Source: an uncultured Alphaproteobacteria bacterium
GTDB taxonomy: Bacteria; Pseudomonadota; Alphaproteobacteria; Rs-D84
DNA: 49,059 nucleotides
Direction: 5' to 3'
Assembly: GCA_934232895.1 (NCBI GenBank)
Contig: CAKQGH010000007.1
Location: forward strand, 1-49,059
Position 1 is the first letter of the stretch. Each line of letters opens with the position of its first letter. The notes beneath the pieces were generated by a model, which ran no database searches, had not been told where the DNA came from, and saw only the letters and a program-made list of their open reading frames with translations. Positions 42,430 to 49,059 of this stretch are shown here, piece by piece. A program made the position numbers and the translations under genes.

Positions 42430-42708
42430 AGAGAGCAAAGAGCATCCGTCTCCGCTGGCGCTCCGCCGCGATAAAGAGAGCAGAGAGCAATGAAGCGCAC
42501 CGAACGGTGCGCTTGTTTTATCGCTCGTTGCGGGGCAAGTTCCCCTCCGGTGGAGGGGTGGCCGCAGGCCGGGGTGGTCTTTTTATGGATTGCTTCGCTG
42601 CGCTCGCAATGACAAGTTTTTAAGTTTTCTGTTCTTAAACTAAATCACTATATCACTTTGTCACTTACTCACTTTCCATTGCTCTCTGCTCTCTGCTCTT
42701 TGTTCTCT
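42430..42708. repeat. Mosaic intergenic repeat 7
   Basis: In order: AGAGAGC/AAAGAGC (42430-42443); core A (42444-42474); two AGAGAGC heptads (42475-42488); core B (GCGCACC/GGTGCGC, about 42494-42515); linker TTGTTTTATCGCTCGTTGCGG; module C (CCCCTCC/GGAGGGG and GGCCGCAGGCC, about 42541-42577); module D (42587-42616); octads of TCACTATA type (42641-42675); and four GCTCTYT-like heptads (42681-42708). The last block abuts structured RNA copy 2. No gene is seen here apart from the ORF remnant at 42669-42716. Confidence 0.8.
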
Positions 42709-42716
42709 ATTCTCAT
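42669..42716 (-). pseudogene. Remnant of the XRE-like gene start after structured RNA copy 2
   Basis: On the minus strand, GGGGTGCGATATGAGAAT after the terminator of copy 2 matches GGGGTGCAATATGAGAAT at the start of the XRE-like gene of copy 1. From the next codon the sequence is repeat heptads and the frame stops after 15 codons. The gene body appears to have been lost or replaced by repeats, followed by octads and module D as at the copy-1 locus. Confidence 0.55.
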
Positions 42717-42726
42717 ATCGCACCCC

Positions 42727-42900
42727 AAAAAGAAAACCACCAGAAAATTCAGGTGGTTGGAGGTTCATAGCTATAATAGAGTTATAGTGCCGTTTATTCA
42801 ATATATTCACGACCCTCCAACCAGTTAGGTTGGAGATGTATCGTCATCTCGGACGCTCTATTTCGGGCTATGAATCCCACAATGGCAACCCGCCATTGCA
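42727..42900 (-). ncRNA. Unrecognised structured RNA / leader attenuator, copy 2
   Basis: It has the same architecture as copy 1 on the opposite strand. Hairpin 1 is CAATGG/CCATTG (42880-42898). The long-range helix pairs TTCATAGC with GCTATGAA and AATAGAG with CTCTATT (plus coordinates 42856-42874 and 42764-42781). Hairpin 3 is CGTC/GACG, and hairpin 4 is CTCCAACC/GGTTGGAG (42815-42835). The 28-nt block (42784-42811) is identical to copy 1, and the terminator hairpin AACCACC/GGTGGTT is kept. Hairpin 1 and the long-range helix differ in sequence from copy 1 but keep their pairing, which is strong covariation evidence. The GGTTGGAGG / CCTCCAACC alternative pairing is also retained. Confidence 0.8.
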
Positions 42901-42905
42901 GGCGA

Positions 42906-42934
42906 ATTATACAGTGAATTTGCCTGAAAAACAA
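42906..42934 (-). promoter_or_regulatory. Promoter of structured RNA copy 2
   Basis: On the minus strand, TTGTTT and TATAAT are separated by 17 nt, and hairpin 1 begins 8 nt beyond the -10, as in copy 1. Confidence 0.75.
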
Positions 42935-43024
42935 GAAAACAATATTTGCGCGTCGCCCGGGCGAATTTTATTTGCGTTTTGGCGATTTATTTTGTATCGT
43001 CCGGGTATCAGTAAAGGCATAAAA

Positions 43025-43225
43025 ATGGACGAAAAAAAATTATCTTTCGAAGAAGCATACAAGCAATTATCCGATTTGGTTAAAAAGATGGAATCTGGCG
43101 AATTGCCATTGGCGGATTCGGTTGCCGCATACGAACAGGGCATTAAACTGAAAGCGTACTGCGAACAATTGTTAAAAGAAGCCGAATTGAAAATCGAAAC
43201 ACTGAAGGTAAGTACTGCGGAATAA
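43025..43225 (+). CDS. xseB: Exodeoxyribonuclease VII small subunit
   Basis: This is the small subunit of exonuclease VII. The 66 residues begin MDEKKLSFEEAYKQLSDLV and contain the ESGELPLADSVAAYEQGIKL signature with its coiled-coil pattern. ATG 43025 is preceded by AAAGG; the upstream frame is unrelated and crosses structured RNA copy 2. xseA is not in the window. mutS starts 11 nt after its stop codon. Confidence 0.93.
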   Translation: MDEKKLSFEEAYKQLSDLVKKMESGELPLADSVAAYEQGIKLKAYCEQLLKEAELKIETLKVSTAE

Positions 43226-43236
43226 TGGATTAAATC

Positions 43237-45774
43237 GTGGCGGATAAATCAAAATTGACCCCCGTTATGCAGCAATACATGGATATGAAATCTGAAAATC
43301 CAGATGCGTTGCTGATGTTTCGTTTGGGGGATTTTTATGAATCTTTTTTCGAAGATGCAAAAACAATCAGCCAAAATTTAGGTCTGGTTTTGACGGCGCG
43401 TGGTACCGATGGCGCGGGCGCGGATATTCCGATGTGTGGCATTCCTTGGCATGCCGCCGATAACTATTTCGGTCGTTTGGTTCGTGCGGGGTTTAATGTC
43501 GCATTGGTTGAACAAATGGAAACCCCGGCCCAGGCCAAGGCGCGCGGTCATAAATACATTGAACGAAAAATTATTCGCGTGTTGACGCCCGGGACACTGA
43601 CCGATGAAAATCTATTGACGCCAAAAAATTCTAATTTCTTGGTTGCGGTTGTGCCAGGTACTGATGCGTTTGATATTGCCGGGTGTGATATTTCAACGGG
43701 TGAATTTTTTGTTGGTCGCACGGCCGATGTATTGGACGATTTGGTTCGTATAAACCCCGCGGAAATTATCTATCCGGAATCCAGTGCCGAGGATAAAACA
43801 ATTGCACAATTGCGCGATATTTTCAAAACAACGCCGGTGTATGAAAAATTGTACCACCGCACCGATATAAATCAAATTGTGTCGCGTGTGTTTGGTGGCG
43901 CATCGGGTGGCGATGGTGCAATTGCCGCACCCGCGATTGAAATATTAGCGGGATATTTATTTAACACCCAGCGGGACGCCACAACAACATTTCGCGCGCC
44001 GTATGTTTATAAATCGGGCCGGCAATTGTTGATTGATTCGGCCACCTGGCGCAGTTTGGAAATAGATGCACCAATCGCCGATGGTGGTGCGTGTTTAATT
44101 GATGTGTTGGATAAAACAAAAACGGCGGCGGGTGCGCGAAAATTGCGTGGGTATATGCGCGCGCTGTCGGGCGATTTGGCCGAAATTCAAAATCGCCAGG
44201 AACACATTGGACATTTGATGTTGAACCCGAATGTTGCGGGGCGCGTTGCGGTCGCGTTGTCGGGGGTGCCCGATGTCGGGCGCAGTTTAACGCGATTGTT
44301 GTCGGGGCGGGGTACACCGCGCGATATGCGCCATGTTGCAGATTTCTTGATTGAATTGCCTAATTTCAAATTTATGGCAACGGATTTGGACGCGTCAATG
44401 GCGGCGCGTTTTTCGGCCATAGATACGCATGATGAATTGGCACTTAAATTACAAAATGCGCTGGCTCCGGAATTGCCGACATTTTTCCGCGATGGTGGTA
44501 CGATTCGCGACGGGTTTGATGCGGCATTGGATAATATGCGCAACCTGGCCCACGGGGCCAAGGAAACAATCGCGCGCCTGCAATCAGAATATGCCGCGCG
44601 CACCGGTGTGCACACACTGAAAATCAAATACAACAATATTTTGGGATATTTTATCGAGGTTCCATCCGCCCGCGCGGACACATTGATGGCGCCGGAATCT
44701 GGGTTCATACATCGGCAAACATTGGCGGGCAATATGCGTTTTACCACCGCCCAATTGATTGATTTGGATAACGATGTGCGCAGTGCCGCCGAAAAGGCCG
44801 CGGGCATAGAATCTGAAATTATTGCCCAGATAATAAATGAAATTCGTTCTATTTCGGATGACTTGTTGGCGGTGGCGGATTTGTTGGCGGAATTGGATGT
44901 GTGGTATGCGCTGGCCACGGTTGCAGATATGTATTCGTGGGTGCGTCCAAAAATGACCGATGACAATGCGTTCGATGTTGTTGGCGGTCGGCACCCGGTA
45001 ATTGAATGGGTGTTGCGCACGCGTGGGGACAATTTTGTTAAAAATGATTGCAATTTGAACGCGCGGCCAATCGCATTGCTGACCGGACCAAATATGGCCG
45101 GTAAATCGACATATCTGCGCCAGAATGCGTTGATTGTTGTGTTGGCGCATTTGGGGTCTTTTGTTCCGGCAACTGCCGCGACAATCGGAATATGCGACCA
45201 ATTGTTCAGCCGCGTTGGTGCGTCGGATAATCTGGCCGCGGGCCAATCCACATTTATGGTAGAAATGAGCGAGACAGCCAACATCCTGCGCCGGTGCACA
45301 AAAAAATCGTTTATTATTTTTGATGAAATTGGTCGTGGTACCGCAACATGGGATGGTATGGCCATTGCCCAGGCGGTGTTGGAATATTTGGATGACTTGG
45401 CGCCGCGTACACTGTTTGCAACGCATTATCATGAATTGACCGCGTTGGTGGGTGATGCGCCGGACAAATTGCGCAATGTGATGTGTTTAACCATTGATGT
45501 GCGCGAACATAACAATGATATTGTGTTTATGCATAAAATTGTGGCGGGTGTTGCGAATCGGTCATACGGTATTCATGTGGCGCGTATGGCGGGTATGCCG
45601 CAATCGGTTGTTGCACGTGCGGAAACGGTATTGGCGGGTCTGGAATCGGGCGCGGTCGCATCTGTCGCGGTGCCGGACACAACGGCGTGTGAATGCGCCG
45701 CGCCGGTCAAGAAATCGCATCGCGTGGCCCAGCCGTGCGCCGCATCGCAATTAAATTTATTCGGAGAGGGATAA
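43237..45774 (+). CDS. mutS: DNA mismatch repair protein MutS
   Basis: This mismatch-recognition ATPase has 845 residues from a GTG start at 43237. The mismatch-binding Phe and Glu are in RLGDFYESF near residue 35. The connector, lever and clamp domains follow. The ATPase carries Walker A GPNMAGKST (about residue 617), STFMVEMSET, Walker B FIIFDEIGRGTATWDG and the THYHEL switch. The C-terminal tail is short and ends QLNLFGEG, resembling the beta-clamp-binding type motif QLNLF. mutL is not present. Confidence 0.95.
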   Translation: MADKSKLTPVMQQYMDMKSENPDALLMFRLGDFYESFFEDAKTISQNLGLVLTARGTDGAGADIPMCGIPWHAADNYFGRLVRAGFNVALVEQMETPAQAKARGHKYIERKIIRVLTPGTLTDENLLTPKNSNFLVAVVPGTDAFDIAGCDISTGEFFVGRTADVLDDLVRINPAEIIYPESSAEDKTIAQLRDIFKTTPVYEKLYHRTDINQIVSRVFGGASGGDGAIAAPAIEILAGYLFNTQRDATTTFRAPYVYKSGRQLLIDSATWRSLEIDAPIADGGACLIDVLDKTKTAAGARKLRGYMRALSGDLAEIQNRQEHIGHLMLNPNVAGRVAVALSGVPDVGRSLTRLLSGRGTPRDMRHVADFLIELPNFKFMATDLDASMAARFSAIDTHDELALKLQNALAPELPTFFRDGGTIRDGFDAALDNMRNLAHGAKETIARLQSEYAARTGVHTLKIKYNNILGYFIEVPSARADTLMAPESGFIHRQTLAGNMRFTTAQLIDLDNDVRSAAEKAAGIESEIIAQIINEIRSISDDLLAVADLLAELDVWYALATVADMYSWVRPKMTDDNAFDVVGGRHPVIEWVLRTRGDNFVKNDCNLNARPIALLTGPNMAGKSTYLRQNALIVVLAHLGSFVPATAATIGICDQLFSRVGASDNLAAGQSTFMVEMSETANILRRCTKKSFIIFDEIGRGTATWDGMAIAQAVLEYLDDLAPRTLFATHYHELTALVGDAPDKLRNVMCLTIDVREHNNDIVFMHKIVAGVANRSYGIHVARMAGMPQSVVARAETVLAGLESGAVASVAVPDTTACECAAPVKKSHRVAQPCAASQLNLFGEG

Positions 45775-45793
45775 AACACACAAAGGAACCAAA

Positions 45794-46309
45794 ATGGACG
45801 AAATTAAAAATAATGGTCGTATATTGTTTACATACAGAACACCGTTTTATGACCCTATATATTCCGAATTCTGGAACAGAGTGGAATTGTATAATTTCCT
45901 GAGCAATCTGAATTTTATGAAATCGCATTTCCCAACAAATATGACCGTTGGTATGCCGGAATTTCAATTGGGAATTCGCACGGCATACAGCATTGATGGC
46001 AATGTTTGTAAATCTGAAATTGAATGGGGACCGCGATTTTTGGTTGCGCATAATGTGTCAATGGCATCGCACAATGAATTGATTTCGGCGGAAATCCCGA
46101 TGGATGCATGCAAGAATTCCGAACCATTGGTGCAGCGCACATTGCGCCGTGTTCCATTGGCGGTTGGTGAATATGATGCCGTTTTGAACATGCACAAACT
46201 GGATCAAATAGACCAAATTTGGCCACCTGCACGCAGCCATGAAAAAACGGTCTTTTCACAATTTATGGCGCATGCATTGCGGTGCCAGAATAAACTGCGG
46301 GGACGCTAG
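45794..46309 (+). CDS. Conserved-looking hypothetical protein between mutS and truB
   Basis: I do not recognise this 171-residue protein. It has no signal peptide and no membrane helix. The composition is that of a soluble mixed alpha/beta protein, with motifs such as FYDPIYSEFWNRVELYNFL and IEWGPRFLVAHNV. ATG 45794 has AAAGGA at ideal spacing. It is 19 nt after mutS and 6 nt before truB, so it is probably co-transcribed with both. Codon use is like the neighbours. Confidence 0.75.
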   Translation: MDEIKNNGRILFTYRTPFYDPIYSEFWNRVELYNFLSNLNFMKSHFPTNMTVGMPEFQLGIRTAYSIDGNVCKSEIEWGPRFLVAHNVSMASHNELISAEIPMDACKNSEPLVQRTLRRVPLAVGEYDAVLNMHKLDQIDQIWPPARSHEKTVFSQFMAHALRCQNKLRGR

Positions 46310-46315
46310 GGCGCG

Positions 46316-47188
46316 ATGTCGTCGGGGTGGATTATCTTGGACAAAGAATCGGGCCTGTTCAGTCGCACGGCCAGCACGCGCGTGGCGCGTATGTTTGGTG
46401 CGCGCACGGCGGGACACATTGGCACATTGGACCCGATGGCAACCGGTGTATTACCCATTGCAATTGGCGACGCAACCAAAATGATTCCATTTGTCGAGGA
46501 CGCGCAACCCCATATCAAAGAATACATTTTTTCAATGGTGTTTGGTTTTGAAACCGACACATTGGATATAATGGGCCGTGTCACGCGGCGCGACGATTTT
46601 GTGCCGGCGCCATCCGATGTTATTGCCGCTTTGCCACAATTTATTGGCCACATTCGTCAAACACCACCCGCATACAGTGCGGTGCATGTATCTGGCCATC
46701 GTGCATACGAATTGGCGCGTCGTGGCGCCGATGTTGTGCCCGCGCCACGCGATGTCGATATTTTTGAATTGGAAATTTTGAATCACACCGGCGCATCGTG
46801 GCAATTTCGCACGCGGTGCAGTCGCGGAACATACATTCGCGCATTGGCGCGCGACATTGCATCGTCCGTGGGCGCGATTGCCACGGTTGATATGATACGT
46901 CGCACACAATCTGGCGCGTTTACATTAAACAATGCGGTAAAACTTGATTTTCTGGAAAAACTGGTCAATAATAACGACGATTTCAGAAAATATCTGGAAC
47001 CAATTGATTTCGGACTGGGGGACATTCCGGTTTGGAATCTGGACGATAAATCGGCCGCGTTGTATAAAAACGGTGGGTTTATCCAAACGGGTGGGGCGGA
47101 CGGCCTGGTGCGCGTATATTCTGGTGATGTGTTCATTGGAATTGGCGTGATTGTGGACGGTGTGCTGCGCCCAAAACGAACAATTTAA
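46316..47188 (+). CDS. truB: tRNA pseudouridine55 synthase
   Basis: It forms pseudouridine 55 in the T-loop of tRNAs. The 290 residues contain the catalytic Asp39 in HIGTLDPMATGVLPIAIG, the PPAYSAVHVSGHRAYELAR segment and a C-terminal PUA-like region. The gene order truB-rpsO-pnp is the common proteobacterial order. ATG 46316 follows AGGGCG. Confidence 0.95.
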   Translation: MSSGWIILDKESGLFSRTASTRVARMFGARTAGHIGTLDPMATGVLPIAIGDATKMIPFVEDAQPHIKEYIFSMVFGFETDTLDIMGRVTRRDDFVPAPSDVIAALPQFIGHIRQTPPAYSAVHVSGHRAYELARRGADVVPAPRDVDIFELEILNHTGASWQFRTRCSRGTYIRALARDIASSVGAIATVDMIRRTQSGAFTLNNAVKLDFLEKLVNNNDDFRKYLEPIDFGLGDIPVWNLDDKSAALYKNGGFIQTGGADGLVRVYSGDVFIGIGVIVDGVLRPKRTI

Positions 47189-47205
47189 CGACAAAGGAAA
47201 ATATA

Positions 47206-47478
47206 ATGTCCGTTACAAAAGAAAAAAAGAGCGAATTAATCGCCGCATTCAAAACAACTGAACATGATAACGGCGGCTCGGCTGCATCCCAGGTTGCTGT
47301 TTTGACAGAACGCATCCGCAATCTGACAGAACACATGAAGGCTAACCACAAGGACCAGCATTCTAAACGCGGTTTGTTGTTGATGGTAAATCGTCGCAAA
47401 AAATTGTTGGCGTACATCAAAAAGAACAACGTTGCCGAATACGAAGAACTGATTAAAAAATTGGGTCTGCGTAAGTAA
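47206..47478 (+). CDS. rpsO: 30S ribosomal protein S15
   Basis: This small-subunit protein binds 16S rRNA at an early assembly step. The 90 residues match S15: MSVTKEKKSELI, GSAASQVAVLTERI, HMKANHKDQHSKRGLLLMVNRRKKLLAYIKK. ATG 47206 has AAAGGA. A terminator follows at 47480-47504. S15 commonly controls its own mRNA; the 17-nt gap to truB leaves little room for a separate leader. Confidence 0.97.
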   Translation: MSVTKEKKSELIAAFKTTEHDNGGSAASQVAVLTERIRNLTEHMKANHKDQHSKRGLLLMVNRRKKLLAYIKKNNVAEYEELIKKLGLRK

Positions 47479-47479
47479 T

Positions 47480-47504
47480 AAAACCGGGTGCATCCCGGTT
47501 TTTT
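47480..47504 (+). terminator. Terminator of rpsO
   Basis: The stem AAAACCGGG / CCCGGTTTT with a TGCAT loop and T run lies directly after the rpsO stop codon. Confidence 0.8.
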
Positions 47505-47506
47505 AT

Positions 47507-47534
47507 TTGCATCGGCGTAAATATCATTTATAAT
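47507..47534 (+). promoter_or_regulatory. Promoter of pnp
   Basis: TTGCAT (47507-47512) and TATAAT (47529-47534) are separated by 16 nt, directly after the rpsO terminator. The transcript should start near 47541. Confidence 0.7.
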
Positions 47535-47550
47535 CAATGGGTGCGAGGGG

Positions 47551-47600
47551 AAAATTATTCATTTTTGTGCTTTGGCCAGAGTGCAAAAACGAATGATTTT
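47551..47600 (+). promoter_or_regulatory. Long hairpin in the pnp leader
   Basis: A stem of about 17 bp (47551-47567 with 47584-47600, one wobble and one mismatch) and a loop of about 16 nt lies about 10 nt from the predicted 5' end of the pnp mRNA. In enterobacteria a similar leader stem is cut by RNase III and then used by PNPase for autocontrol. A similar role here is an inference from position and shape. Confidence 0.6.
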
Positions 47601-47639
47601 TCTTCGCATTAAACAAAAACATAAAATGGAGAAAAAATA

Positions 47640-49059
47640 ATGTTGTTTGGTTTATTTGATAAAGGTGACAAGACGCATTTGAATAATCCCGTCGTGGTCG
47701 AGGTACCATACGGTGACGAGGTGTTGCGTCTGGAAACAGGCCGTATGGCCAAGCAGGCCAATGGCGCCGTTTTGGCAACGATGGGTGGCACAATGGTTTT
47801 GGCAACTGTCTGTGCGGAAAAGACCGCGGTCGAAGGCCAGGATTTCTTTCCACTGACCGTTGATTACCAGGAAAAATTCGCGTCCGCCGGTCGTATTCCG
47901 GGTTCGCGTGATCGCCGCGAGGGCAAGGCATCAACCGCTGAAACACTGATTGCGCGTTTGATTGACCGTCCAATTCGTCCGTTGTTCCCAGAAACATTCA
48001 AGAACAAGGTCCAGATTATCGCGCAAACATTTTCGTATGATAAAAAGAACCAGCCGGATATCTTGGCGATGATTGCGTCGTCTGCGGCGTTGGCATTGTC
48101 GGGCGTTCCGTTTGCGGGCCCAATTGGTGCGGCGCGTGTCGGATATATGGATGGTAAATATATCTTGAATCCGTCCAAAAAGGTTGTCGAAGATTCTGAA
48201 ATGGATTTGGTCGTTGCGGCAACCAAAGACGGCGTTCTGATGGTTGAATCTGAAATTGGCGAATTGGATGAAAAAACAACATTGGGCGCGGTGAAATTTG
48301 GTTTCGATGCGCAACAGGTTGTTATCCAGGCAATCAACGAATTGACCGAAAAATGTGGCAAAGAGCGTTGGGCAACACCGGAAAAATCCGCGGAATACAT
48401 TGCAATGGAATCTGATTTCGAACGCTTTGCGGGCGATATTGAAAGCGCGTTGCAAATCAAAGAAAAACTGGTTCGTTTGGATACATTGGCGAATATCCAT
48501 GCCGCGGCCAAGGCACGTATCCCGGAATTGTTCCCAGATACCACGACCGCAACATCCACACTGGAATCATTTGCCGATGAAATCGTTGAAAACATCACTG
48601 CACGTATTATGCGCGGCAACATTTTGGCGGGCAAACCACGTATCGATGGTCGTGACACAAAAACAGTGCGTCCGATTGAAATTGAATTGGGCGTATTGCC
48701 ACGCGCACATGGTTCGGCCCTGTTCACGCGCGGTGAAACCCAGGCGTTGGTGTCGTTGACACTGGGTGGCGGCAAAGACGCGTTGCCACTGGAATCATTG
48801 GATGGTGCCGAAGAACGCGACTTTATCCTGAACTATAATTTCCCAGGCTATTCTGTGGGCGAGGCCAAGGGTCTGAAATCCCCGGGGCGTCGTGAATTGG
48901 GCCACGGTAATTTGGCATGGCGTGCGTTGCACCCAATGGTGCCAAGTCGTGAAAAATTCGACTATGTAATCCGCGTTGTGTCCGATATTTTGGAATCCAA
49001 CGGTTCATCGTCAATGGCGACAACATGTGGCGCAACATTGGCAATGATGGACGGCGGTG
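47640..49059 (+). CDS. pnp: Polyribonucleotide nucleotidyltransferase (PNPase), 3' end beyond window
   Basis: This phosphorolytic 3'-5' exoribonuclease is part of RNA decay. The visible 473 residues (of about 700 normally) cover the first RNase PH domain (PLTVDYQEKFASAGRIPG and RDRREG), the helical linker, and the second RNase PH domain, which carries the active site (IDGRDTKTVRPIEIE, LPRAHGSALFTRGETQALV). The KH and S1 domains lie beyond the window. ATG 47640 has GGAG upstream. Confidence 0.96.
   Translation, partial: MLFGLFDKGDKTHLNNPVVVEVPYGDEVLRLETGRMAKQANGAVLATMGGTMVLATVCAEKTAVEGQDFFPLTVDYQEKFASAGRIPGSRDRREGKASTAETLIARLIDRPIRPLFPETFKNKVQIIAQTFSYDKKNQPDILAMIASSAALALSGVPFAGPIGAARVGYMDGKYILNPSKKVVEDSEMDLVVAATKDGVLMVESEIGELDEKTTLGAVKFGFDAQQVVIQAINELTEKCGKERWATPEKSAEYIAMESDFERFAGDIESALQIKEKLVRLDTLANIHAAAKARIPELFPDTTTATSTLESFADEIVENITARIMRGNILAGKPRIDGRDTKTVRPIEIELGVLPRAHGSALFTRGETQALVSLTLGGGKDALPLESLDGAEERDFILNYNFPGYSVGEAKGLKSPGRRELGHGNLAWRALHPMVPSREKFDYVIRVVSDILESNGSSSMATTCGATLAMMDGG

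Noticed and set aside
44187..45365. 392-codon ORF antisense to mutS
   Set aside because: It lies wholly opposite a clear mutS with Walker motifs, has no family resemblance and arises from codon bias of the sense gene.
47864..48775. 303-codon ORF antisense to pnp
   Set aside because: It is a shadow of pnp with no recognisable domain and no ribosome-binding site.

Overview
The window reads as a contiguous piece of a compact alphaproteobacterial chromosome of moderate GC content. Support for this placement: an SspB-alpha type ClpXP adaptor downstream of recF, an accB-accC pair, a chromosomal parAB operon with parS-like palindromes, a cysteine-poor UDG-like protein of alphaproteobacterial type, and a eukaryote-like (type 2) IleRS of the kind also found in Rickettsia. 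Several proteins (MnmG, DnaG, TopA, GpsA) are shorter than usual, and operons are packed with 1-11 nt overlaps. This suggests a streamlined, possibly host-associated lineage, but the genus cannot be named from the sequence.

Layout. 1-4.5 kb: end of a tRNA-Thr, a small unknown gene, then ileS-nth behind a leader carrying a short ORF with four consecutive Ile codons and a terminator. 4.5-8.5 kb (minus): rpmI-rplT-pheS-pheT. 8.6-16.7 kb (plus): mreC-mreD-mrdA-rodA-topA-dnaG, for cell shape, wall elongation and replication. 16.7-22.8 kb (minus): tRNA-Val, metG-queH-fabD-fabG-mnmG. 23-28.3 kb: mreB (minus), rnpA-yidD and accB-accC (plus), recF-sspB (minus). 28.7-33.5 kb: tRNA-Cys (minus), then tolC-macA-macB ATPase-macB permease, a tripartite exporter. 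33.5-36.5 kb: repeat-rich spacer with a structured RNA and an XRE-like gene, then infC and a UDG-like gene (minus) and pal (plus). 36.5-42.4 kb: parA-parB (minus), a predicted secreted HEXXH protein flanked by two parS-like sites, rsmG (minus), a TPR protein and gpsA. 42.4-49 kb: a second repeat-rich spacer with an inverted copy of the structured RNA, then xseB, mutS, an unknown gene, truB, rpsO and pnp (cut by the window end).

Most interesting content. (1) Two copies (33713-33891 plus; 42727-42900 minus) of an unrecognised structured RNA. They share consensus-like promoters, several helices kept by compensatory base changes, an invariant 28-nt block, competing antiterminator/terminator pairings and an intrinsic terminator placed just before the start codon of an XRE-like gene. 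Only one copy still has the gene. (2) A probable Ile-codon attenuator ahead of ileS. (3) A family of mosaic intergenic repeats built from 7-bp words (GAACTYT, GCTCTYT, ATAGAKM) alternating with palindromic cores. (4) Several promoters whose -10 box sits 6-10 nt before the start codon, implying leaderless mRNAs. (5) A 13-bp terminator stem made entirely of the converging 3' coding ends of dnaG and mnmG and their stop codons.
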